A DNA stretch of 64,000 bases from an uncultured Acidovorax sp. (lineage in GTDB: Bacteria > Pseudomonadota > Gammaproteobacteria > Burkholderiales > Burkholderiaceae_C). This document shows positions 42,445-53,268 of the stretch, one piece after another. The notes under the pieces are model-generated. The model did not search any database. It had not been told where the DNA came from and was given only the letters and a program-made list of their open reading frames with translations. Location: positions 124,001 through 188,000 of the forward strand of contig CAJYKV010000027.1 in NCBI GenBank assembly GCA_913774955.1. The letters run 5' to 3'. The number at the start of each line of letters is the position of its first letter. Positions within the stretch are counted from its first letter, which is position 1. The position numbers and the translations under genes are program-made.

Positions 42445-45400
42445 TCATGCCTCCGCCATCGACAGCGCGGACTCCATGTCCACGGCGACGATGCGCGAGA
42501 CGCCCTGCTCCTGCATGGTCACGCCGATGAGCTGCTCCGCCATCTCCATCGCGATCTTGTTGTGGCTGATGAAAAGGAACTGCGTTCCCCGGCTCATGCT
42601 GGCGACGAGTTTGGCATACCGCTCGGTATTCGCATCGTCCAGCGGGGCATCCACCTCGTCCAGCAGGCAGAACGGCGCCGGGTTCAGCTGGAAGATCGCG
42701 AACACCAGGGCGATGGCGGTGAGCGCCTTCTCCCCGCCGGAGAGCAGGTGGATGGTCTGGTTCTTCTTGCCGGGCGGTTGCGCCATCACCTGCACGCCGG
42801 AGTCGAGGATCTCGTCGCCCGTCATGATGAGGCGCGCCTGCCCGCCGCCGAACAGCTCGGGGAACATGCGGCCAAAATGGCCGTTCACGGTCTCGAAGGT
42901 GCCGGACAGCAGCGTGCGCGTTTCGGCATCGATCTTTCGGATCGCATCCTCGAGCGTGGTCATCGCGAGCGTCAGGTCTTCCATCTGCGCATCGAGGAAG
43001 GTCTTGCGCTCGCGCGCGAGCTGCAGTTCCTCCAGCGCGGCGAGGTTGACCGCGCCGAGGGCTGCGATCTCGCGGTGCAGCCGGTCGATCTCGGCCTGCA
43101 GCCCGGAGGCGCGCACGCCCCCCTGCTCGATGGAGCGCGCCACGGCCTCCAGATCGGCCTGCGCGTCGGCCAGCAGGCTGGTGTACTGCTCCAGGCCCAG
43201 GCGCGCCGCCTGCTCCTTGAGCTGGAAATCGGTGATGCGCTGGCGCAGCGGATCGAGCGCGCGCTCGAGTTGCTGGCGGCGTTCGTCGCTCGCCCGCAGG
43301 CGGGCCGTGAGGTCGTCGTACTCGCTGCGCTGCGCGGCCAGCGCCTTCTCGCGGGCCATCTTCAGATCGAGCGCCTGCTGCAGCCCGCCCTGCGCGGCCG
43401 CGGCGGAGAGCCGGCCCATTTCGTCCTGCGCGCGCTGGCGCTCGTCCTCGAGCGATGTGACCTGCACGCGCGCGGTGTCGATGGTGCGCGCGAGCTCGGC
43501 CCTCCGCGCCTCCAGGCTGCGGCGCGAGAACGTGGCTTCCTGCGCCTGCCGCTCCAGGCTGCGCTGCTGCTCGCGGCACTCGGCCAGTCGCCGTTCCGCC
43601 TCGATCACGCGGTCGCCCAGCTGGGCGTGGCGCTCCTGGCTGTCGGCGAGCTGCATGTCGAGCTCTTCGAAGCGGGCTTCGGCCGTCGCCGCGCGCTCCT
43701 GCAGATCGTCCAGTTGCGCTTCCACCTCGGCCAGGTCGGCGCCGATCTGCTCGCTGCGCGCGCGCGCCTGTTCCGCGAGCTGGGTGAGGCGCAGGTTCTC
43801 CACCTGCAGTTCGTGGCGGCGGCCCTGGCCCTCGCTCGCCTCGCGCCGGGCGGCGACCAGGCGCTGCGACGCATCCGCATAGGCGGCCTCGGCACGCACC
43901 AGGGCCGTGCGCGATTCCTCGTGGATCAGGGCCTGCGCCCGCAGTTCCTTTTCCAGGTGCTCGATTTCCTGCGCGCGGGCGAGCAGACCGGCCTGCTCGG
44001 AATCCGGCGCGTAGAAGGTCACGCCATGGCTGCTCACCGCATGCCCGCCGGGCACGTAGATCGCCTCGCCGGGGCGCAGCTGCGCCCGGCGGTCCAGCGC
44101 CTCGTCGAGCGTGGCGGCCGTGTGGCAGCCCTGCAGCCAGTCCTCCAGCACCGCCCTGAGGCCGGCGTCGGGCACACGCAATAGGTCCGCCAGCCGCGCG
44201 GACGTGCCGGAGGGCGACGCGGCGGCCACAGCGACCACCCCCGCCGTGCTGTAGAACGCCAGCCGCGCGGGCGGCGCATCCTGCGCCCCGGACCCGAGGA
44301 AACCGCGCACGGTATCGAGCCGGCCGACTTCCAGCGCGCCCAGGCGTTCGCGCAGCGCGGCCTCCAGCGCGTTCTCCCAGCCGGGCTCGATGTGCAGGCG
44401 GCTCCAGAGTCCCTGCAGCCCATCGAGCCCATGGCGCGCGAGCCAGGGCTTGAGCTTGCCGTCGGTCCGCACTTTTTCCTGCAGGGCCTTGAGCGCTTCC
44501 AGGCGGGCGGAGAGCTCGGCCTGCCGCGCGCCTTCGGCATTCGCCGCCTGCTGGCGCTGGCGGCGGTCCTCGTCGAGCTGGGGCACGCTGTCCTGCAGCT
44601 CCGCGAGGCGCGCTTCCGCCATCTCGGCGGTTTCTTCGGCGGCCTCCAGTTGTTCGCGCAGGTTGGCGAGGCGCGCCTCGTCCGGGGCCGCGAGGGCGTT
44701 GCGGTCGGCGCGCAGCCGCTCATGGCGCGATTCCGCCTGCCGCCGCTGCTCCTGCAGGCTGCGCTGTTCAGCGGCCAGCACCTGGATCTGCTGCTGCACC
44801 TGCACCACGGACGCGCGCTGCGCCTCGGAGCGCTGCTGTGCCTGGCGCAGTGCCTCTTCCAGGTCGGGCATCTGCATCGCCTGCTCTTCGACCTGCGCGG
44901 CCAGCATCTCCGCGCGCTCGTCCGCATCCACGCCGGCGCCGGCGAGGTTCTCCATCTCCGCCTCGGCATCGTCCTTGCGGGCGGCCCACTGCGCGATCTG
45001 CTCGGCCAGCTGCGCCAGGCGCTGCTCCACCCGCTGGCGGCCTTCGACGACGTAGCGGATCTCGGCCTCCAGCTTGCCGACCTCGGCCGTGGCTTCATAG
45101 AGACGGCCCTGCGCCTGGTTGACCTGGTCGCCGGCCGTGTAATGCGCCTGGCGGATGGTTTCCAGATCAGCTTCGACGTGGCGCAGGTCGGCCATGCGCG
45201 ATTCGAGATCGTTCACGGCCTGCAGGCCTTCCGTGCGCACCCGGTTCTGCTCGGCCTCGGCATCGGCGCGCTTCAGGAACCACAGCTGCTGCTGGCGCAG
45301 CGTGACGTCAGCCTGCAGCGCGTTGTAGCGCGCCGCCACCTCGGCCTGCTTTTCCAGGCGCTCGAGGTTGGCGTTCAATTCGCGCAGGATGTCTTCCACG

Positions 45401-45978
45401 CGCGTGAGGTTCTCGCGCGTGTCCGCCAGCCGGTTCTCGGTCTCGCGGCGGCGCTCCTTGTATTTGGACACCCCGGCCGCCTCTTCCAGGAAGAGCCGCA
45501 GCTCTTCCGGGCGCGACTCGATGATGCGGCTGATCGTGCCCTGCCCGATGATGGCGTAGGCGCGCGGCCCCAGGCCCGTGCCCAGGAACACGTCCTGCAC
45601 GTCGCGCCGGCGCACGGGCTGGTTGTTGATGAAATAGCTGCTGTTGCCCTCGCGCGTGAGCACCCGCTTGACGGCGATCTCTCCGTACTGGTTCCACTGG
45701 CCGCCGGCCCGGTGGTCGGCGTTGTCGAACACCAGCTCGACGCTGGAGCGGCTGGCCGGCTTGCGGTGCGTGGTTCCGTTGAAGATCACGTCCTGCATCG
45801 ACTCGCCGCGCAGCTCGCTCGCCTTCGATTCGCCCAGCACCCAGCGCACCGCATCCATGATGTTGGACTTGCCGCAGCCGTTCGGCCCCACCACGCCCAC
45901 GAGCTGCCCCGGCAACACGAAGTGCGTGGGCTCGGCGAACGACTTGAAGCCGGCGAGTTTGATGGAATTGAGGCGCAC
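42445..45978 (-). CDS. smc: Chromosome segregation protein SMC
   Basis: MRLNSIKLAGFKSFAEPTHFVLPGQLVGVVGPNGCGKSNIMDAVRWVLGES...LLSGGEKALTAIALVFAIFQLNPAPFCLLDEVDAPLDDANTERY. Confidence 0.97.
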   Translation of the reverse strand: MRLNSIKLAGFKSFAEPTHFVLPGQLVGVVGPNGCGKSNIMDAVRWVLGESKASELRGESMQDVIFNGTTHRKPASRSSVELVFDNADHRAGGQWNQYGEIAVKRVLTREGNSSYFINNQPVRRRDVQDVFLGTGLGPRAYAIIGQGTISRIIESRPEELRLFLEEAAGVSKYKERRRETENRLADTRENLTRVEDILRELNANLERLEKQAEVAARYNALQADVTLRQQQLWFLKRADAEAEQNRVRTEGLQAVNDLESRMADLRHVEADLETIRQAHYTAGDQVNQAQGRLYEATAEVGKLEAEIRYVVEGRQRVEQRLAQLAEQIAQWAARKDDAEAEMENLAGAGVDADERAEMLAAQVEEQAMQMPDLEEALRQAQQRSEAQRASVVQVQQQIQVLAAEQRSLQEQRRQAESRHERLRADRNALAAPDEARLANLREQLEAAEETAEMAEARLAELQDSVPQLDEDRRQRQQAANAEGARQAELSARLEALKALQEKVRTDGKLKPWLARHGLDGLQGLWSRLHIEPGWENALEAALRERLGALEVGRLDTVRGFLGSGAQDAPPARLAFYSTAGVVAVAAASPSGTSARLADLLRVPDAGLRAVLEDWLQGCHTAATLDEALDRRAQLRPGEAIYVPGGHAVSSHGVTFYAPDSEQAGLLARAQEIEHLEKELRAQALIHEESRTALVRAEAAYADASQRLVAARREASEGQGRRHELQVENLRLTQLAEQARARSEQIGADLAEVEAQLDDLQERAATAEARFEELDMQLADSQERHAQLGDRVIEAERRLAECREQQRSLERQAQEATFSRRSLEARRAELARTIDTARVQVTSLEDERQRAQDEMGRLSAAAAQGGLQQALDLKMAREKALAAQRSEYDDLTARLRASDERRQQLERALDPLRQRITDFQLKEQAARLGLEQYTSLLADAQADLEAVARSIEQGGVRASGLQAEIDRLHREIAALGAVNLAALEELQLARERKTFLDAQMEDLTLAMTTLEDAIRKIDAETRTLLSGTFETVNGHFGRMFPELFGGGQARLIMTGDEILDSGVQVMAQPPGKKNQTIHLLSGGEKALTAIALVFAIFQLNPAPFCLLDEVDAPLDDANTERYAKLVASMSRGTQFLFISHNKIAMEMAEQLIGVTMQEQGVSRIVAVDMESALSMAEA

Positions 45979-46166
45979 GGGTGGGAGCGGCAGGCGTGGA
46001 GCGGCGTGGCGGGAAGCGGCGAAGCGTTGCCCGGGCCGGCCGGATGGCGGAGCGTCCCGGGCTTCGCGGGCAGCGCTGGATGATACCGTGGCGCACGGCC
46101 GCTACGGGAGCGGCGGCGCATCCCGGCAGACTGGACAGCTTCCGCCAGTGACGGGGATGGCAGGCG

Positions 46167-46499
46167 TCAGCCGCCGCGCGGCGCGAACGCGATGATGGCC
46201 ATGCCCGCCAGGGTCACCGCGCCACCGGCGACGTCCCAGGCATCGGGCCGGATGCCGTCCACCGCCCAGAGCCAGCACAGCGCGACCACGACGTACACCC
46301 CGCCATACGCGGCGTACACCCGGCCGGCCGCCGCCGGATGCAGCGTCAGCAGCCAGGCGAACAGCGCCAGGCAGACGGCGCCCGGCACCAACAGCCAGGC
46401 GCTGCGGTCCTGCCGCAGCCACAGCCAGGGCAGGTAGCAACCCGCGATTTCCGCCAATGCCGTCAGCACGTAGAGCGCGACCGTCTTCAACTCGGGCAT
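46167..46499 (-). CDS. YnfA-family (UPF0060) membrane protein
   Basis: [70 protein letters not shown]. Confidence 0.93.
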   Translation of the reverse strand: MPELKTVALYVLTALAEIAGCYLPWLWLRQDRSAWLLVPGAVCLALFAWLLTLHPAAAGRVYAAYGGVYVVVALCWLWAVDGIRPDAWDVAGGAVTLAGMAIIAFAPRGG

Positions 46500-46514
46500 C
46501 GGAAGCGGTCCGGC

Positions 46515-49500
46515 TCAGCCGGCGTCCGGGGCGTGGGCCGGCGCAGCGGCGGAGGGAAAGGATGCGACCAGCCGCTCGAAAGCCTCCACATCCACCGGGC
46601 GGCTCAGCAGATAGCCCTGCCAGGCGTGGCACCGGTTGCGCTCCAGGAACGCGCGCTGGGCTTCCGTCTCCACCCCCTCGGCGATCACGCGCAGCCCCAG
46701 GCTGGTGCCCAGCGCCACGATCGTCCGGGCGATGGAGGCATCGTTCGGGTCCGTCAGCACGTCGCGCACGAAGCTCTGGTCGATCTTGAGCTCGTCCAGC
46801 GGCAGCCGCTTGAGATACGCCAGAGATGAATAGCCGGTGCCGAAATCGTCGAGCGAAAAACACACTCCGTAGGCCCGCAGCTGCTGCATCTTGTCGATCG
46901 TGTCCTCCAGATCCTGCAGCAGCAGGCTCTCGGTCATCTCGAGCTGCAGCCGGCGCCCCTCCGCGCCCGACCCGGCGATCGCCGCCAGCACCTGCCCCAC
47001 GAAACCGCCCTGGCGGAACTGCCGCGCGCTGACGTTCACCGACAGCTTCAACCGCGAGAGCACCGGATCGCGCGCCCAGCGGGCCAGCCGCTCGCAGGCG
47101 GCGCGCAGCACCCAGTCCCCGAGCGGCAGGATCAGGCCGGTCTCCTCGGCCAGGGGGATGAACTCCGCGGGCGAGACGAAACCGCGGACCGGGTGCCGCC
47201 AGCGCAGCAGCGCTTCGGCGCCGACGATGCGGCCGTGGTCGACCTGCGGCTGGTAGAAGAGTTCGAACTCGCCCGTGCCCAGGCCATCGCGCAGATCCGA
47301 CTCCAGCGCGGCCCGCGCCGCCACCGAGGCCTGCATCTGCGGATCGTAGAAACGCAGCGCGTTGCGGCCGCCGGCCTTGGCCTGGTACATGGCCAGGTCC
47401 GCGCGCTGCAGCAGTTCGTCCACGGTTTCGCGGGCGCCCTGGAAAATCGTCACGCCCATGCTGAGCGTCGTGTGGCGCGGCTCGCCCTCCAGCAGGAAGG
47501 GGTGCCGCATCGCGGCGAGAATCTTTTGGCCCATTTCCTCGGCACGCGCGGCCGCGCCTTCCAGGCTCTGCCCCAGGTCTTCCAGCACCACCACGAATTC
47601 GTCGCCGCCGTGCCGCGCGACGGTGTCTTCCCTCTGCAGGCATCCGTAGAGCCGCTGCGCCACCTGGCGCAGCAGCATGTCGCCGCGCTCGTGCCCCTGG
47701 GTCTCGTTGAGCGTCTTGAAATTGTCCAGGTCCAGCATCAGCACCGCGCCGCATCGGCCACGCCGCACGCTCTCGGCCAGCGCTTTCTGAAGCCGGTCCA
47801 CGAGCAGCCGGCGGTTGGGCAGCTGGGTGAGCGGATCGTAGTAGGCGAGGTAGTGGATCTCCTGCTCCGCGGCCTTGTGCTGGCTCAGGTCCACGAGGGT
47901 GACCAGGCAGGTTCCGTCGATCAGCACGCCGGCCATGTCCACCGGCCGCCCCGAGCCGTCCCCGCAGGTGAAGAGATGTTCGCGCGGCGGTATCGTGCCG
48001 TCGCCGGCCTGCGCGGCCTCGCAGGCCGCGTTCCACTGCGCCACCGCGTGAACGCGTTGCGCGGGCTCGGGCAGCACCAGCTCCCACCAGGCCTGCATCG
48101 TCCCGGCCGCGTCCTCCGCATGGCCGCAGATCTGCGCGAAACGCTCGTTGCGGAATCCCAGCGTCCCGTCGGCCGTGACGAGGCACACGCCCACCGGCAG
48201 GCGGTAGAGGAGCTGGCGCAGGCGCGCCTCGCTGCCCCGCTGCACTTCCTCCATGCGCTTGCGGTCGCTGATGTCCTGCACCACGGCGAGGTGCTGCCCC
48301 GGCGGCACGCCCTGTCCCTGCATGGGAGCGGTGCGCAACTCCACCCATACCATGTGGCCGTCCTTGTGCCGGTAGCGTTTCTCGTAGTGCTGCTCGTCGC
48401 CGTCTCCCGCGGCGATGCGCTCGATCACCGCTTCGCTCTCCGCCATGTCGTCCGGGTGCGTCACGTCCCGCACCGTGAGGGCCGACAGCTCATGCGGGGA
48501 ATAGCCCAGGATGTCGCAGAAGCGGTCGTTCGCCCGGACGAAACGCCGGCTGGCCGTATCCACCTGCGCCACACCCATGGAGGCCTGGTCGAACAGCGCC
48601 TGGAAGGGATCGCCATCGTGGGGCCGCCGCCGCAGGCGCCGGCCGAGCACGGCCAGCAGCGTACCCAGCCAGAGCGCCAGCGCTGCGGCCACGGCCGCGG
48701 CCCAGGGCAGCGCGCGTTCGGCCGGTGAAAGGAAGGGCGCATCGGCCAGCAAAGTGACCTTCCAACGCCGGTCGTAGACCTGCAATTCGCGCTCGTCGCG
48801 CAGGTCCGTGGGCTGCGCGGCGGGGTCCAGGGTCAGGAGCGACCGGCTGCCGGCGGGCTGCACGCCGCGCACGGAGCCGACGTCCTGCACGCCCATCACC
48901 AGTCCCTTGAGCCGGCCTTCGTCGCGCAGCGAACGTACGAGATCGTGGAAGCGGATGGTCGCCGCCACCGATCCGATGTAGCGCCGGCCGGCCTGGTCCG
49001 CGTCCAGGAACACGGGCAACCGCAGATTGAAACCTTCGCGGTGCTCCGCCACCTGGAACAGATCGAACGGGGCCGACGCGATGGCGGTGCCGCTGTCGCG
49101 GCTGTAGCGCACCGACTCCATGGTGGATGGCATCGCGCCCACGTCCAGGCCGATCACGTCCTCGTTGCCCGAACGGGGCCAGACGTAATCGGCCACGAAA
49201 TAGTCGGGCCTGCTGCCTTGCGGGCGTATCGCGAAGCCGGGCAGCCCCTCGGGCCCGAGCGAGGGGTCCGTGCGGATGCCCTCTTCGAAGGCGGTGCGGT
49301 CCGCATGGACGACGTACCGCGTGAAGGAGATGTTGAAGATCCCGGTGTAGGGAGCGCCCAGCCGCAGCTCACGCAGCGCGTTGTCGTAATCCGCACGGCG
49401 CAGCTGCGGATTGGCGAGGAACATGGCACGCACGCCGGTGAGCAGGCCCAGATAGGTGTCGACGCGCGTCTCCAGCGCCCGGCTCGCCTCGGCGGCACGG

Positions 49501-49646
49501 AGCGCGAAACGCTCCTGCGCGATACCGTCCACCGACGCCCTCTGCCAGTGCCAGACGACCGCGCCCACGACCAGGCCGCAGGCTGCGGCAGCCAACAGCG
49601 GCCGGCGGGGCCGTGACGGCATTCGCTGGTCGGAAAAGACGGGCAT
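46515..49646 (-). CDS. CHASE-PAS-GGDEF-EAL diguanylate cyclase/phosphodiesterase
   Basis: GGDEF: VARHGGDEFVVVLEDLG. EAL: GAEALLRWRHPVRGFVSPAEFIPLAEETGLILPLGDWVL. CHASE-like N-terminal segment. Confidence 0.94.
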   Translation of the reverse strand: MPVFSDQRMPSRPRRPLLAAAACGLVVGAVVWHWQRASVDGIAQERFALRAAEASRALETRVDTYLGLLTGVRAMFLANPQLRRADYDNALRELRLGAPYTGIFNISFTRYVVHADRTAFEEGIRTDPSLGPEGLPGFAIRPQGSRPDYFVADYVWPRSGNEDVIGLDVGAMPSTMESVRYSRDSGTAIASAPFDLFQVAEHREGFNLRLPVFLDADQAGRRYIGSVAATIRFHDLVRSLRDEGRLKGLVMGVQDVGSVRGVQPAGSRSLLTLDPAAQPTDLRDERELQVYDRRWKVTLLADAPFLSPAERALPWAAAVAAALALWLGTLLAVLGRRLRRRPHDGDPFQALFDQASMGVAQVDTASRRFVRANDRFCDILGYSPHELSALTVRDVTHPDDMAESEAVIERIAAGDGDEQHYEKRYRHKDGHMVWVELRTAPMQGQGVPPGQHLAVVQDISDRKRMEEVQRGSEARLRQLLYRLPVGVCLVTADGTLGFRNERFAQICGHAEDAAGTMQAWWELVLPEPAQRVHAVAQWNAACEAAQAGDGTIPPREHLFTCGDGSGRPVDMAGVLIDGTCLVTLVDLSQHKAAEQEIHYLAYYDPLTQLPNRRLLVDRLQKALAESVRRGRCGAVLMLDLDNFKTLNETQGHERGDMLLRQVAQRLYGCLQREDTVARHGGDEFVVVLEDLGQSLEGAAARAEEMGQKILAAMRHPFLLEGEPRHTTLSMGVTIFQGARETVDELLQRADLAMYQAKAGGRNALRFYDPQMQASVAARAALESDLRDGLGTGEFELFYQPQVDHGRIVGAEALLRWRHPVRGFVSPAEFIPLAEETGLILPLGDWVLRAACERLARWARDPVLSRLKLSVNVSARQFRQGGFVGQVLAAIAGSGAEGRRLQLEMTESLLLQDLEDTIDKMQQLRAYGVCFSLDDFGTGYSSLAYLKRLPLDELKIDQSFVRDVLTDPNDASIARTIVALGTSLGLRVIAEGVETEAQRAFLERNRCHAWQGYLLSRPVDVEAFERLVASFPSAAAPAHAPDAG

Positions 49647-49807
49647 GGACGGGAGAGGAGCGAAGCGCGGCCACGGATCGTGGGCGGCGCGACATGGGCG
49701 GGCGGATGGCCGAGGATAGCTTCAACCGGCCCCCATTTTCACCAGCCGCGCCGTATTGCATTTCTTTGTAACGATCGCCCTCACCGACTCCATAGCCTTT
49801 GCATTGC

Positions 49808-51079
49808 TCAGCCCTGGAGCGCCGCCATGCCCATCGATACGAGCAGCGCCGCTGCCAGGGCGGGCGGCATCACCCAGGCGCCGACGCGCAGGAACTGCCC
49901 CGCGCCCACGTCGATGCCTTCGCGCCGCAGCGCCGCCAGCCACAGCAGTGTCGCCAGCGAGCCCGTGATGGAGAGATTGGGCCCCAGGTCGATGCCGATC
50001 AGCGCCGCCGCGCGCACGGGCTCCGCCACGTGCGCGGACTGCAGCGCGGCTCCCGCGAGCAGACCGGCGGGAAGGTTGTTGACGAGGTTGGTGGCCACGC
50101 CCAGCAAGGCCCCCACGGCCGGGCCCGACACCAGCGGCGCGGCGGCGGCCCCCTCCGCCAGCAGATGCGCCAGACGCCCCACCACGCCCGTCACCTCCAG
50201 CGCCTGCACGAACACGAAAAGCCCCGCCACCAGCGGCAACACGCCCCAGGAGACCGACCGCAGCACCGGCACCACGGCATGGCCGCAACCGATGCGCAGC
50301 AGCGCCAGCGTGAGCAGCGCCGCCGCCAGCGTCGGCGCGCCCAGCGGAATCCGCCACCATGCACAGCCCATCAGCACCAGCGCCGACACCACCAGCCCCG
50401 CGGCGGCCAGGCGGCCGCCCGTGCCCAGCCGATGCGCCGGCACCTCCGCGGCCACCGTCCGGTCGATCTCCGCACGGAAGCGCCACCGCAGCACCAGGTA
50501 CGTCATCCCGATGGCCGCCACCGACGGTAGCCCGAACATCGCGATCCAGTGCGGCAGCGACGGCATCTGCCCTCCGCCCCACAGCACCAGATTGGCCGGA
50601 TTGGAGATCGGCAGCACGAAGCTCGCGGCGTTCGCCACGAACGCGCAGATGAACAGATAGGGCAGCGGCGCCGCCCCGACCGCGCGTGCCACGGCGATCA
50701 CGGCCGGCGTGAGCACCACCGCCGTCGCGTCGTTCGAGAGCAGGGCCGTCACCAGAACGCCCACGCCGAACACCCAGGCGAACAGCCGCTCGCCGGAACC
50801 CTGCGCGCGCCGGGCCGCGCCCGCCGCGAGCCAGTCGAACACGCCTTCGCGGCGCGCCATTTCCGACAGCAGCATCATTCCCGCCAGGAAGAGATAGACG
50901 TCGTGGCCGCGCAGCACACCCGCCCAGGCGTCCCGCCAGGGCAGCAGGCCGGCGATGACGAGCAACAGCGCGCCTCCGACGGCCCACGCGGCTTCCGGGA
51001 TGCGCGCGGGCCGCAGGATGACGGCGGCGGTGGCCAGGGCGATCACGCCCCAGGTCCAGCCGGGATGGGCCATGTTCAT
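49808..51079 (-). CDS. ArsB/NhaD-superfamily anion permease
   Basis: MNMAHPGWTWGVIALATAAVILRPARIPEAAWAVGGALLLVIAGLLPWRDAWAGVLRGHDVYLFLAGMMLLSE...LLSNDATAVVLTPAV. Confidence 0.83.
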   Translation of the reverse strand: MNMAHPGWTWGVIALATAAVILRPARIPEAAWAVGGALLLVIAGLLPWRDAWAGVLRGHDVYLFLAGMMLLSEMARREGVFDWLAAGAARRAQGSGERLFAWVFGVGVLVTALLSNDATAVVLTPAVIAVARAVGAAPLPYLFICAFVANAASFVLPISNPANLVLWGGGQMPSLPHWIAMFGLPSVAAIGMTYLVLRWRFRAEIDRTVAAEVPAHRLGTGGRLAAAGLVVSALVLMGCAWWRIPLGAPTLAAALLTLALLRIGCGHAVVPVLRSVSWGVLPLVAGLFVFVQALEVTGVVGRLAHLLAEGAAAAPLVSGPAVGALLGVATNLVNNLPAGLLAGAALQSAHVAEPVRAAALIGIDLGPNLSITGSLATLLWLAALRREGIDVGAGQFLRVGAWVMPPALAAALLVSMGMAALQG

Positions 51080-51333
51080 GGAATGCACTTTCCTTTCTTG
51101 CGCGCGGGGTGTCCGGGCAGGTGCCCGCGCTGCGCTGTCATTGTTCGGCATGCGCAGAGGAAGAGCCTCCCGCTGCAGGACGCGGATTCTAGGCAACCCG
51201 ACCGTGGCGCGGAGCGCCGGAGCGGGCGTGCCGCGAAATCGGGGCTCCCGCCTACAGCGGCGCGGATTGCCCCTGCCGCACGCGTGTCGCCGACCTTGCC
51301 TACCATTGCGGCTCACCAGGAGCGAGACCACCC

Positions 51334-53178
51334 GTGTTCCAGTATTTCGAAAACCGCATTCCCCCCTATCCCCCGGAAGAACCCATCCTGCCGCCCAAGG
51401 GCTTCATGGCTTTCGTGTGGGCCGGCACGCACGGCCTGCGCGCCCATGTGCTGGCGATGACCGGCCTGTCGGCCGCGATCGCCATCTATGAAGCCTTCCT
51501 GTTCTCCGTGCTGGGGCATGTGGTGGACTGGCTTTCCGCCACCTCGCCCGGCGACCTCTGGACCGAGCACCGCACGGCACTGTGGACCATCGCCGGGCTG
51601 ATGCTGGCGAGCATCGTGCTGGTGACGCTGCAGACCAGCGTGAAGCACCAGGCACTGGCCATCAATTTCCCGCTGCGCCTGCGCTGGAACTTCCACCGGC
51701 TGATGCTCGGCCAGAGCATGTCCTTCTATGCCGACGAGTTCGCCGGCCGCATCACCACCAAGATCATGCAGACGGCGCTCGCCGTGCGCGACATGATCTT
51801 CACGACGACCGACGTGGTGATCGGCATGGGCGTCTACCTCATCACCATCCTGGCGCTCGCCGCGGGATTCGATGCCCGGCTGCTCGTGCCGTTCGCCCTA
51901 TGGGTGCTCTGCTATGCCATCGCGTGCTGGTACTTCGTGCCGCGGCTCGGCAAGATCGGCAAGGCGCAGGCGGACGCCCGCTCGGTGATGACGGGCCGCA
52001 TCACCGATGCCTACACCAACATCGCCACCGTCAAGCTGTTCTCGCACACGCGGCGCGAAGCCGAATTCGCCCGCTCGGCGATGGATGCGTTCAAGAAGAC
52101 GGGCTATGCGCAGATGCGCCTCGTCAGCGCCTTCGAGATCGTCAACCACATCCTCGTGGTGGCGATGATCCTCGGCGCCTGCGGCACGGCGTTGTGGCTC
52201 TGGTCGCAGGGCCAGGTCGGCGCGGGGGCCGTGGCGGCGGTCACCGCGATGGCGCTGCGCGTCTCCGGCCACGCCCACTGGGTGATGTGGGAGGTCACCA
52301 CGCTGTTCGAGAGCGTGGGCACCATCCAGGACGGCATCAACACGCTCACCCGCCCCCGCACGGTGGTGGACGCGCCCAACGCCCGGCCCCTTGCCGTGAC
52401 GCGCGGCGAAGTGACATTCGAGGGAGTGACCTTCGGCTACCAGCCCGGCCGTCCGGTGATCGACAACCTGCACCTCACCATCCGCCCCGGCGAGCGCATC
52501 GGCCTCATCGGGCGCTCCGGCGCAGGCAAGTCCACCCTGGTGAACCTGCTGCTGCGCTTCCACGACGTGCAGTCCGGGAGGGTGCTGATCGACGGACAGG
52601 ACATCGCGCTCGCCACGCAGGACAGCCTGCGCCAGGCGATCGGCATGGTGACGCAGGACACCTCGCTGCTGCACCGCTCGATGCGCGACAACATCCTGTA
52701 CGGCCGGCCCGATGCCACGGACGCCGAGATGGAAACCGCCGCCGAGCGCGCCGAGGCCTCGGACTTCATCGCGCACCTCACCGATCTGCAGGGCCGCAGC
52801 GGCTACGAAGCGCAGGTGGGCGAGCGCGGCGTCAAACTGTCGGGCGGCCAGCGCCAGCGCGTGGCGATCGCCCGCGTGATGCTCAAGGACGCGCCGATCC
52901 TGCTGCTCGACGAAGCCACCAGCGCACTCGACTCCGAAGTGGAAGCGGCCATCCAGCAGAGCCTGGACACGCTCATGCGCGGCAAGACCGTGATCGCCAT
53001 CGCCCACCGGCTGTCCACCATCGCCGCGCTCGACCGGCTGATCGTGCTCGACGCGGGCCGCATCGTGGAACAGGGGTCGCATGCCGAACTGCTCGCGCAC
53101 GGCGGTGTCTACGCGCGGCTGTGGGCGCACCAGAGCGGCGGGTTTCTCGGCGCACCGGAAGAAGCGGCCGCCGGCTGA
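51334..53178 (+). CDS. ABC exporter, fused permease and ATPase
   Basis: Six-TM N-terminus; [58 protein letters not shown]. Confidence 0.95.
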   Translation: MFQYFENRIPPYPPEEPILPPKGFMAFVWAGTHGLRAHVLAMTGLSAAIAIYEAFLFSVLGHVVDWLSATSPGDLWTEHRTALWTIAGLMLASIVLVTLQTSVKHQALAINFPLRLRWNFHRLMLGQSMSFYADEFAGRITTKIMQTALAVRDMIFTTTDVVIGMGVYLITILALAAGFDARLLVPFALWVLCYAIACWYFVPRLGKIGKAQADARSVMTGRITDAYTNIATVKLFSHTRREAEFARSAMDAFKKTGYAQMRLVSAFEIVNHILVVAMILGACGTALWLWSQGQVGAGAVAAVTAMALRVSGHAHWVMWEVTTLFESVGTIQDGINTLTRPRTVVDAPNARPLAVTRGEVTFEGVTFGYQPGRPVIDNLHLTIRPGERIGLIGRSGAGKSTLVNLLLRFHDVQSGRVLIDGQDIALATQDSLRQAIGMVTQDTSLLHRSMRDNILYGRPDATDAEMETAAERAEASDFIAHLTDLQGRSGYEAQVGERGVKLSGGQRQRVAIARVMLKDAPILLLDEATSALDSEVEAAIQQSLDTLMRGKTVIAIAHRLSTIAALDRLIVLDAGRIVEQGSHAELLAHGGVYARLWAHQSGGFLGAPEEAAAG

Positions 53179-53268
53179 CGGCAACCTCCCCGCCGACCGA
53201 TCGCCTGAGCGACTGACCGACCGTGCACGCCGCGCCCTACCGGGCAGCGGCATACCGCCCGCAGGCGC